A DNA stretch of 44,595 bases. Source: Pseudonocardiales bacterium (GTDB lineage: Bacteria; Actinomycetota; Actinomycetes; Mycobacteriales; Jatrophihabitantaceae). This document shows positions 8,034 to 15,390 of this stretch, one piece after another; positions within the stretch are counted from its first letter, which is position 1; every line of letters starts with the position of its first letter. The stretch lies in NCBI GenBank assembly GCA_025965875.1, contig JAOPWD010000407.1:1-44595 (forward strand). The letters are read 5' to 3'. The translations under genes and the position numbers were made by a program. Under the pieces are notes generated by a model that saw only the letters and a program-made list of their open reading frames with translations, did no database searches and was not told the DNA's origin.

Positions 8034-10183
8034 GTGCGGCGCTGACCGCACTGTTCGAGCCGCGGCGAGTGGCTCTGGTCGGGGCGTCGGACCAGCCGGG
8101 CAAGACCGGCGAGCTGATCTGGCGCAACCTGTCCGGCTTTCCCGGCGAGGTCGTCCCGGTGACCCGGTCGGACTCGGTTGCCGGCTGCAAGGCCTACCCG
8201 ACGCTCTCGGCGGTCCCGGGCGACATCGACCTGGCCGTGGTCGTCGTGCCTGCCGCGGCTGTCGCCGACGTGGTGCGCGACGCGGGGGCCAAGGGCGTAC
8301 CCGTCGCGGTGATCATCAGCGGTGGCTTCGCCGAGGTGGGGCCGGGCGGCGCGCAACTGCAGCAGCAGGTGCTGGCCGCCGCAAGGGCTGGCGGCGTGCG
8401 GCTCGTCGGGCCGAACTGCTTCGGCGTGCAGAACTGCGACCTTCCCCTGAACGCCTCCCTGGCTGCCGGCACGCCGCGCGGCGGTGGCGGGATCAGCCTG
8501 GTCACCCAGTCCGGGGCGTACGGCATGGCAATTCACTCGCTCGGCGTCGACGAACGGGTCGGGTTCGCCAAGGTGTATGCCGCGGGTAACCAGGCCGACC
8601 TGAGCGCGGCCGAATTACTCGACTATTTGGGGGACGACCCGGCCAGCCGCACGTTGTGCTTCTTCCTTGAATCCCTGCCGGACGGCCGGGCCTTCTTCGA
8701 CTCGGCGTGCGTCGTGACGCCTCGGGTGCCGGTCATCGTGGCCAAGACCGGGCGCTCGGCGGCCGGCGCCCGCGCCGTCCAGTCACACACCGCCGGGCTG
8801 GCCGGCAGCGAACGGATCTGGCGGGCCGCCTTCGACCAGGCCGGCGTGATCCTGGCCCGATCGGGCCTGGAGATGATGGACGTGGCGCGGGCGCTGGACA
8901 CGCAACCACCGCCCCGTGGCCCCCGGGTCGGCATCATCACGAACTCAGGCGGGACGGGCGTCGAACTCGCAGACCTGCTCGCCGACGAAGGCGTGCACGT
9001 CCCCGAGCTGTCGGCTGCTCTGCAGGCGGAGTTGCGCGAGGTCTTGCCGCCGTTCGCCAGCGCCCGCAACCCGGTGGACATCACGCCGGTGTGGGACCGG
9101 TTCACCGAGCTGTATCCGCTGTTGGTTGAGCGGCTCGCCCGCTCCGGTGAGGTCGACGCCGTCGTGCCCATCCTGCTGCAGCGCTCCGCCGATGAGCGCG
9201 TCGCTCGCGCGGTGGCCGACGCGGCCGGCCGGCTGCGGACCGACGCGGTGCCGGTGCCCGTCTACGTGTGCTGGGTGGCGCCGCGCACGTCCCGAACCGG
9301 GGCCGACCTGCTCCAGACCGCCGGGGTGCCGTGCTTCGAATGGCCCGAACGCACGGCTCGGGCGGTCGGACACGCCGTCCGCTATGGGGTCGTGCGCTCG
9401 AACGTCCGGCCCCCGCAGGTTGCTCCGGCCAAGCCGGCTGACGTCATGACGTTGCCCAGCGGCTGGCTCGACCCGGATGCCGGCGCAGCCCTGCTCGCCG
9501 CGTCGGGAATCCCTACTGTGCTTGGACAAACGTGCGCAACCGCCGAGGCTGCAGTCGCTGCGGCCGAGGAGCTCGGCTACCCGGTGGTGGCCAAGGTGGT
9601 GCACCCCGACCTGCTGCACAAGAGTGCGGCGCAAGGCGTGCACCTGGGGCTGACCGATCGCCATACCGTCCACGCCGCGGCCACCAAACTGCTGGGGATG
9701 GGCGCCGGTGCATGCGTACCTGTCCAGCGTCAGGAGAGCGCCGGTCTCGAGGTCATCATTGGCGGCATCCGCGACCCGCAGTTCGGCCCGGTCGTGCTGG
9801 TCGGCCTGGGCGGAGTGTTCGTCGAGGCGATCGACGACGTTGCTGTCGGCCTAGCCCCACTGCGCCACGACCAAGCCCGGCGCCTGCTCGCGGACCTGCG
9901 CGGTCATCACGTGTTCGACGGAGCGCCCGGCAGCGAACCGGCCGACCTGGATGCATTGTGCGCGCTGATCTGTGCCGTGGGGGACGTGCTCGTGGCGGTG
10001 CCCGAGATCGCCGAACTGGACCTCAATCCGGTGCTCGTCAACGGGTCTGCCTGCACCGCGGTTGATTGGCGAATTCGCATCGATGACCTCGTGGGAAATG
10101 GCCAAAATCCGCCCGCCCAGGACGAGACTCTCGGCCAGGTTTCGCCCTCTGAGGGGGGAGAATCGCGCCCCGGATCTCCGTAG
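8021..10183 (+). CDS. ADP-forming acyl-CoA synthetase (acetate--CoA ligase family, fused alpha-beta)
   Basis: This 720-aa protein has an N-terminal CoA-binding Rossmann domain (VALVGASDQPGKTGELIW), succinyl-CoA-synthetase-like ligase domains with the phosphohistidine region QSHTAGLAGSERIW (His256), and a C-terminal ATP-grasp domain (YPVVAKVVHPDLLHKS, then VIIGGIRDPQFGPVVLVGLGGVFVE and ELDLNPVLV). It should interconvert an acid, ATP and CoA with acyl-CoA, ADP and phosphate. Its start overlaps the CoA transferase beta gene by 13 nt. Together the two provide alternative ways to activate the acid made by the CoM pathway. The acid preference cannot be predicted. The last 25 residues are Gly/Pro/Ser-rich and look like a loose tail. 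Confidence 0.87.
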   Translation: MRLLSAALTALFEPRRVALVGASDQPGKTGELIWRNLSGFPGEVVPVTRSDSVAGCKAYPTLSAVPGDIDLAVVVVPAAAVADVVRDAGAKGVPVAVIISGGFAEVGPGGAQLQQQVLAAARAGGVRLVGPNCFGVQNCDLPLNASLAAGTPRGGGGISLVTQSGAYGMAIHSLGVDERVGFAKVYAAGNQADLSAAELLDYLGDDPASRTLCFFLESLPDGRAFFDSACVVTPRVPVIVAKTGRSAAGARAVQSHTAGLAGSERIWRAAFDQAGVILARSGLEMMDVARALDTQPPPRGPRVGIITNSGGTGVELADLLADEGVHVPELSAALQAELREVLPPFASARNPVDITPVWDRFTELYPLLVERLARSGEVDAVVPILLQRSADERVARAVADAAGRLRTDAVPVPVYVCWVAPRTSRTGADLLQTAGVPCFEWPERTARAVGHAVRYGVVRSNVRPPQVAPAKPADVMTLPSGWLDPDAGAALLAASGIPTVLGQTCATAEAAVAAAEELGYPVVAKVVHPDLLHKSAAQGVHLGLTDRHTVHAAATKLLGMGAGACVPVQRQESAGLEVIIGGIRDPQFGPVVLVGLGGVFVEAIDDVAVGLAPLRHDQARRLLADLRGHHVFDGAPGSEPADLDALCALICAVGDVLVAVPEIAELDLNPVLVNGSACTAVDWRIRIDDLVGNGQNPPAQDETLGQVSPSEGGESRPGSP

Positions 10184-10243
10184 CGTGCACGAGGTCGGCA
10201 AACGCCGCGCGGGGGCTGCAACCTCCGATGAAAGGGGTATCCC

Positions 10244-11353
10244 ATGCGAATCGGTTCTCAGGACGTACTGCTCCCCACTGCGATGGTGGGCAACTACCCG
10301 AACCCGCGCTGGTACGACGGGCAGGCCTTCGCCACCTTGCCCAAGGGCGAGTTCATCTTCGACGCCATCAGCCGCGAGGCCTACGAGGACGCCGTCGGCG
10401 CCATCGTGCACGACCAGGAGGCGGCCGGCCTCGACATCATCAGCGACGGCAAGGTCTACGGCGGCGACTCCCCGTACGGCCAGATCCTCTACCACTACAT
10501 CGAGCGGATGACCGGCTACAAGCTGTCCGGCCCGCCGATCGGGCTGCCGATCTACTCCACGCTCTACGCGCCGACCTGTGTCGGCGAGGTACGCCGGGAG
10601 TACCCGTTCCACACGGCGGCACTGCGGGCGGTGCGCAAGGCGACCAGGAAGCCGGTCAAGATCTCCTACACCGGCATCCAGGTTCTCGCCGCGGCTACGA
10701 ACAACCAGTACTACAAGGAGACGAAGGAACTAGCGATGGCGATCGCGAAGGCCTTCAACGAGGACTTCAAGGAACTGGCCGACCTGGGCTGCGACATCAT
10801 CCAGGTCGACGAGTTCGTCTGGCCCTACGGCATGGGTGACTGGGAGGTCGAGGTTCTCAACGCGGCCATCGAGGGCGTCGGCTGCCAATTCTGGGTGCAC
10901 ACGTGTTGGGGCAACTACTCCGGCACGCCCGGCTACTTCCCGGACGATGAAGAGCGGGAGAATGGCGCCTGGGTGCTCGACCACCGGCCCGCGGCGGCGC
11001 CGGCGCCGGCGCGCGCGCAGGGCATCTTCCCCCAGGTGAAGGAAGCCAACATCGACGCCCTGAACTACGAGGTCGGCCGCACCGGCCCGGATGACCTCAA
11101 GCCGCTGCTCGATCACGAATGGCAGAAGAACTTCGTCGCCGGAATCATCGACGTCAAGAGCACGGTCACCGAGACGGCCGACGAGGTCGCCGAAGCGATT
11201 CGCCAGGTGCTCGAGTTCGTCCCGGCCGAACGGCTCGGCCTGAGCACCGACTGCGGGTTGATCAACCTGCCGCGGATGATTTCGGCGGGCAAGCTGCGGG
11301 CGCTGGCCGACGGCGCCGCCATCGTCCGGGCTGAGCTGGAGTCGAAGAAGTAG
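10244..11353 (+). CDS. xecA: Epoxyalkane:coenzyme M transferase-like, MetE-family zinc protein
   Basis: This 369-aa protein has the C-terminal methionine-synthase (MetE) fold that epoxyalkane:CoM transferase shares. The expected zinc ligands H-X-C...C are His219, Cys221 (VHTCWGN) and Cys337 (STDCGLINLPR). The acidic IIQVDEF segment at 185-191 is also conserved in the fold. EaCoMT activates the CoM thiol on zinc and opens the epoxide ring, which is the entry step to the hydroxyalkyl-CoM dehydrogenases encoded upstream. The length matches known EaCoMTs (about 370 aa) and is much shorter than full MetE (about 750 aa). A Pro/Ala-rich insertion at 248-260 is unusual. AAAGGGG lies upstream of the ATG. 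A core-type methionine synthase is the alternative; the CoM neighbours argue against it. Confidence 0.85.
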   Translation: MRIGSQDVLLPTAMVGNYPNPRWYDGQAFATLPKGEFIFDAISREAYEDAVGAIVHDQEAAGLDIISDGKVYGGDSPYGQILYHYIERMTGYKLSGPPIGLPIYSTLYAPTCVGEVRREYPFHTAALRAVRKATRKPVKISYTGIQVLAAATNNQYYKETKELAMAIAKAFNEDFKELADLGCDIIQVDEFVWPYGMGDWEVEVLNAAIEGVGCQFWVHTCWGNYSGTPGYFPDDEERENGAWVLDHRPAAAPAPARAQGIFPQVKEANIDALNYEVGRTGPDDLKPLLDHEWQKNFVAGIIDVKSTVTETADEVAEAIRQVLEFVPAERLGLSTDCGLINLPRMISAGKLRALADGAAIVRAELESKK

Positions 11354-11378
11354 CCCGACGCACAACTGCGTAGGTCAC

Positions 11379-11429
11379 GGCGCACCTGGTGGGTTCCAGT
11401 GGGTTCCAACGGAACCCGCCAGGTGCGCC
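11379..11429 (+). terminator. Long stem-loop after the EaCoMT-like gene
   Basis: A 19-nt stem (11379-11397 with 11411-11429) pairs at 18 of 19 positions around a 13-nt loop, starting 25 nt after the stop codon. It has no T-run, as usual in high-GC actinobacteria. It probably ends the CoM-utilisation operon or protects its 3' end. The loop repeats part of the arm (GTGGGTTCCA occurs twice in tandem), allowing an alternative slipped hairpin. Confidence 0.65.
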
Positions 11430-11532
11430 GGTTGCTGCCCCCGAAGGTTGAGCATTTCCGAGGAATTGGTACCGGCAGGTCTAGAAACCGCCCCACTCCA
11501 TTGCCTATTGTGGGTTCGTCACGAGAGGGGCC

Positions 11533-12150
11533 ATGCCGATGCTGCCCAGTTCCGTTGCCGTGGGAATTCCGGGCGTCGATCTCGCCCCCGGCGACCATGT
11601 GTGCGTGTTTTATCCGGGCTTGGCCGAGCGCAACGAGATCCTGATCCCGTACCTGCGTGCGGGCCTGCAAGCCGGCGACAAGTGCGTCTGCGTCGTCGAC
11701 GCCGACGAGCCGGACGACGTCGTTTCGGCGTTGGGGCCCGATGTCGACCTGGGCGGGCGACTGGGCCGCCAACAACTCGAGGTTCAACGCTCACAGGACA
11801 CCTACCTCAAGGGCGGCGCCTTCTCCACCGAAGCAATGCTGGAGTTCTGGGATCGCGAGGTCGGCGGCGCGGTGGAGGGCGGCTTCAGTTTCGCTCGGGC
11901 CGCCGGCGAGATGACGTGGGCGCTGCGCCAACTGCCTGGAGTGGATGAGCTGATCGGGTACGAATCGCGACTGAATCAGTTCCTGCCGCGCTACCCGCAG
12001 GTCATTCTATGCTTCTACGAACTCGACATGTTCAGCGGCGAACTGCTGGTCGACGTGCTCAAGACGCATCCCAAAGTGCTGCTGGGCGGCATGGTTCTCG
12101 ACAATCCGTACTACTTGGAGCCCGACGAGTTCCTGGCCTCACGGAACTGA
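11533..12150 (+). CDS. MEDS (DcmR sensory) domain protein
   Basis: This 205-aa protein consists almost wholly of a MEDS domain (methanogen/methylotroph, DcmR sensory). It shows the opening GDHVCVFYPGLAERNEILIPYLRAGLQAG-type pattern (residues about 20-48), CVCVVD, and the closing LPRYPQVILCFYELDMFSGELL followed by HPKVLLGG. Such domains sense small, often hydrocarbon-related ligands in DcmR-like regulators. There is no DNA-binding domain here. The stop lies 2 bp before the PucR-type regulator start, so sensor and regulator are probably made together and may interact. The position in the CoM island suggests it senses an alkene, epoxide, CoM thioether or similar; this is inference. Confidence 0.8.
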   Translation: MPMLPSSVAVGIPGVDLAPGDHVCVFYPGLAERNEILIPYLRAGLQAGDKCVCVVDADEPDDVVSALGPDVDLGGRLGRQQLEVQRSQDTYLKGGAFSTEAMLEFWDREVGGAVEGGFSFARAAGEMTWALRQLPGVDELIGYESRLNQFLPRYPQVILCFYELDMFSGELLVDVLKTHPKVLLGGMVLDNPYYLEPDEFLASRN

Positions 12151-12152
12151 GC

Positions 12153-13841
12153 GTGACGGTCACCGCACCGGAGGCCACCCGGGCAGACACGGAGCTGCGC
12201 AGCCAGCTCTCGGACCTGCAATGCCTGTTGATGCTGTCGATGCTGATGACCGAGAGCGGCGACGAGGGCAAGATCCTGCAGCTCGCCGCCACGTCGGTGC
12301 CATCGTTCGGTCACACCCATCTGATCGGCGTGCGCTTTACCGACGGCAACTGGTGGGGGCCGGGGCCTGCCGCGGCGACCGAGGGTCTGCGCGACGAGGT
12401 CCAGGCGCAGGTGGCGCTGCTCGATGCGAGCGGTGGCGCGATAGCGGTGGCCGGCCAGGGCTGGACCTGGGCGTTACCACTGCGGGTGTTCGCCGGTCAC
12501 CTCGGTTACTTCATCGTTGCGGCGGCGAAAGAGCCCGCTGCGTCAGAACAGTTCCTGTTGCGCGTTCTCGCGCAACAAACCGGTGTGGCGCTCGGAAACT
12601 CGCGCCTGCACACAAAGGAGCGGTCCTCGGCTGAGGAGTTGCGGGCCGCGAACGCCGCGCTGGCCGAGACCGTGCGTGCCTTGGAGCAGTCGACCCAGAT
12701 CCACGATCGGTTCACCCGGGTGGCCATGGCTGGCGAAGGGCAGGACGGTGTGGCCCGAGCTCTACATGAGCTGACCGGATACCCGGTGGCCGTGGAGGAT
12801 CGCTACGGCAACCTGCGGGCGTGGGCCGGACCTAACCGTCCCGACCCGTACCCGAAGGATCCGCAGGCGCGGCGCGAGCAGATGCTGCGGCGCGCGCTGC
12901 GCGAAGGTCGCCCGATCCGCGAGGGTGGCCGGCTGGTGGCGCTGGCCAGCCCGTCGGCCGAAGTGCTCGGGGTGCTCGCGCTGATCGACCCGGCCGGTGC
13001 GGTCGGCGACCGTGAGCAGATCGCCATCGAACATGGCGCCACCGTCCTGGCCATGGAGCTGGCCCGGCTGCGCAGCCTGGCCGAGGCGGAGTTGCGGCTG
13101 CGGCGCGATCTGGTCGAGGAGTTGCTGTCCGGCACCGAGGAGGAAGGCGCCGTGGCCCGGGCGCAGGCACTTGGTCATGACCTGGAGCAGCGCAACCGGG
13201 TCGTGGTGGCCGAGGGGCGCGGACGCGTCAAGAGTCAGGAGCCGTTCTTCCACGCCGTCCGCCGTGCTGCGCGCGACCTGCACGTCGGCTCGCTGCTCGT
13301 CGCCCGCGGTGACTCCGTCGTGCTGATCTCGGACGCCGACCTGCCGTGGGAGCGATTCCGGATGGCGATCCTGACCGAGCTGGGTGGCGGCCGGTGCAGC
13401 CTCGGAGTCGGTGGCTGGTGCAGCCATCCGCGCGACCTGCCGCGCTCCTACCGCGAGGGCCAGTTGGCGTTGCAGATGCAGGGCATCGCGCACGGCAAGG
13501 ACCGGGCCACCTGCTACGACGACCTGGGTGTGTACCGGATTCTGTGCGAGGTGCAGGACGGCTCGAGTGTCGAGCGCTTCGTGCGGCAGTGGCTGGGCAC
13601 GTTGCTGGAGTACGACGAGCGCAAGCACTCCGACCTGGTCACCACGTTGACCCAATACCTGGAGTGCGGCGGCAGTTACGACGCCACGGCGCTGGCGCTG
13701 TCGGTGCACCGCAGCACGCTGAAGTACCGGCTGCAGCGGATCCGCGAGATCTCCGGGCACAACCTCACCGATCCCGACACCAACTTCAACCTGCAACTGG
13801 CCACCCGCGCCTGGCGCACCCTCCAAACCCTGCAAGCGTAG
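12153..13841 (+). CDS. PucR/CdaR-type transcriptional regulator with GAF-like sensor
   Basis: This 562-aa protein starts at GTG 12153, 2 bp after the MEDS gene. The N-terminal part (about 15-150) looks like a GAF domain, ending in FLLRVLAQQTGVALGNSRL. A coiled segment rich in Ala/Glu follows, then a second sensor-like region (YPVAVEDRYGNLRAW to GVLALID). The C-terminus is the PucR helix-turn-helix: LVTTLTQYLECGGSYDATA, LSVHRSTLKYRLQRIREISG and the closing DPDTNFNLQLATRAW. Regulators of this family usually activate catabolic operons. With the MEDS partner it is the obvious candidate controller of the CoM genes on both sides. The ALDH gene converges on it with an 18-bp gap. Confidence 0.85.
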   Translation: MTVTAPEATRADTELRSQLSDLQCLLMLSMLMTESGDEGKILQLAATSVPSFGHTHLIGVRFTDGNWWGPGPAAATEGLRDEVQAQVALLDASGGAIAVAGQGWTWALPLRVFAGHLGYFIVAAAKEPAASEQFLLRVLAQQTGVALGNSRLHTKERSSAEELRAANAALAETVRALEQSTQIHDRFTRVAMAGEGQDGVARALHELTGYPVAVEDRYGNLRAWAGPNRPDPYPKDPQARREQMLRRALREGRPIREGGRLVALASPSAEVLGVLALIDPAGAVGDREQIAIEHGATVLAMELARLRSLAEAELRLRRDLVEELLSGTEEEGAVARAQALGHDLEQRNRVVVAEGRGRVKSQEPFFHAVRRAARDLHVGSLLVARGDSVVLISDADLPWERFRMAILTELGGGRCSLGVGGWCSHPRDLPRSYREGQLALQMQGIAHGKDRATCYDDLGVYRILCEVQDGSSVERFVRQWLGTLLEYDERKHSDLVTTLTQYLECGGSYDATALALSVHRSTLKYRLQRIREISGHNLTDPDTNFNLQLATRAWRTLQTLQA

Positions 13842-13859
13842 GACTCGGCGGCGGGTTGG

Positions 13860-15272
13860 TCAGCGGCCGTACTTTTGCCAGTAGGCGCCGAAGAGTTCCT
13901 CTTCGCTGACCGGGCTCGGGCTGATGGGCCGCGACACCCACGTGAGGTTGACGAAGTGCCGGGCGTTGACGTTCTCGGTGGTGATGTTGCCGCCCCAGGT
14001 GCCGCAGCTCAGGCTCAGCGTGAACGGCAGGCCGTTGCGTGGGCTGCCGGCGCCCTCGTTGAGGTTCTGGTTGACGAGGACGCGCGCGGTTTTCGTGCCG
14101 AACGCCAGCGCGTCAACGTGGTCGTCGCGACTGGTGTGGATGCCGCAGGTGTGCCCGATGCCCTGATAGCCGGTGATGGCATTCACCTGCTCGACCGCGT
14201 TCTCGATGCCGTCGGCATAGCGATACACGGCAAGCACCACGGAGAGTTTCTCGCCCGAGAAGGGATGTTCGGGGCCGACGCCGTCCTCTTCGACGATGAG
14301 GAAGCTGCGGTCGTCGATTGTGAACCCGGCCAGCTCGGCTATCGCCTGCGCTGACTTGGCGATGACGTCGGGCGTGGGCACCGGGCCCCCGTCGGGCCAC
14401 ATCCGTTTCTGCAGCAGGGCTTTCTCCTCCGCGTTGCACAGGTGTCCGCCGCGAGCGACGAGCCGGTCCAGCAGGTCCGAGTAGATCCCGGCCTCGGCCA
14501 CGACGGCGTTGTCGGCCAGACAGCTGGTGGCGTAGTCGAAGGTCTTCGCCATGACGATGGCCGCCGCCGCGTCGTCCAGGTCGGCGCTCTCGTCGACGAC
14601 ATGGACGGCGTTACCGACCCCTACTCCGTAGGCGGGCGTCCCGGAACTGTAGGCGGCCTTGACCATCCCCGCGCCGCCGGTGGCGACGACGAGATCAACC
14701 TGCTTCATCAACTGCTGGGTCTTGGCGATCGACGGGCTGGGCAGCATCTGCACGAGGTCGGCGGGCGCGCCGACCTCGGCGCAGGCCTCGCGCATGAAGT
14801 CCACCACGGCAGCCGTCGTGTCGGTGGTGCGTGGGTGTGGCGCCATGATGATCGCGTTGCGGCCCTTCAGCGCGAACAGCGCCTTGACCGGCGGGGTGGC
14901 GTCCGGGCCGGTGGTGGGGATCAGCGCGGCGACCACTCCGACCGGCTTGGCGATCTTGACCAGGCCCCGGTCGGGGTCCTCCTCGACGACGCCGACCGTG
15001 CGGACGGCGCGCATGTCCGACAGCACACCCAGGACGCGCTTATTGATCTTGGTGACCTTGTCTTCGTAGTTGCCGAAGCCGCCCTCGTCCACTGCCAACT
15101 TGGCCAGCGCCTCGGCCCGCTCGCTGCGCGCCACCGCCCACGCCACCGCGGTGCAAAGCTCGTCGACCTGGTCCTGCGTGTAGTCGGCGATGGCAGCCTG
15201 CGCGGTCCGAGCCCGGCCGACCACCTCCGCGACTTCCTGCTGCGCCGTGTCCTGCTGAGTCGTCTGGGTCAT
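13860..15272 (-). CDS. CoA-acylating aldehyde dehydrogenase (acetaldehyde/sulfoacetaldehyde dehydrogenase-like)
   Basis: This 470-aa aldehyde dehydrogenase is of the short acylating type. The catalytic cysteine is Cys251 in YATSCLADNAVV. IPTTGPDATPPVKALFALKGRNA at 118-140, VVATGGAGMVKAAYSSG at 195-211 and NQNLNEGAGSPRNGLPFTLSLSCGTWGGN near the end are typical of the EutE/AdhE/SauS branch. It would turn an aldehyde, NAD(P)+ and CoA into acyl-CoA. In this context sulfoacetaldehyde, a relative of CoM intermediates, or a short aldehyde from the substrate are both plausible; sequence alone does not decide. ATG 15272 was chosen; upstream in-frame extension lacks a ribosome site. It diverges from the 2-KPCC-like gene with 118 bp between starts. 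Confidence 0.82.
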   Translation of the reverse strand: MTQTTQQDTAQQEVAEVVGRARTAQAAIADYTQDQVDELCTAVAWAVARSERAEALAKLAVDEGGFGNYEDKVTKINKRVLGVLSDMRAVRTVGVVEEDPDRGLVKIAKPVGVVAALIPTTGPDATPPVKALFALKGRNAIIMAPHPRTTDTTAAVVDFMREACAEVGAPADLVQMLPSPSIAKTQQLMKQVDLVVATGGAGMVKAAYSSGTPAYGVGVGNAVHVVDESADLDDAAAAIVMAKTFDYATSCLADNAVVAEAGIYSDLLDRLVARGGHLCNAEEKALLQKRMWPDGGPVPTPDVIAKSAQAIAELAGFTIDDRSFLIVEEDGVGPEHPFSGEKLSVVLAVYRYADGIENAVEQVNAITGYQGIGHTCGIHTSRDDHVDALAFGTKTARVLVNQNLNEGAGSPRNGLPFTLSLSCGTWGGNITTENVNARHFVNLTWVSRPISPSPVSEEELFGAYWQKYGR

Positions 15273-15357
15273 GGGGAAACATTGCCGCGAACACGCCCGG
15301 AGACGGATCGACCCGGCAGGACGAACTTGGCTCAATGTGCCGTCCGGCTGGGACGTG

Positions 15358-15375
15358 TCGGACGCAGCGGTCCGA
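15358..15375. promoter_or_regulatory. Perfect inverted repeat in the ALDH / 2-KPCC divergent promoter
   Basis: TCGGAC and GTCCGA are separated by six bases, ending 15 bp before the ATG of the 2-KPCC-like gene. It lies within the 118-bp divergent promoter region and could be an operator. Six-base arms are short, so chance occurrence is possible. Confidence 0.3.
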
Positions 15376-15390
15376 ACGCATTGTTGCTGC

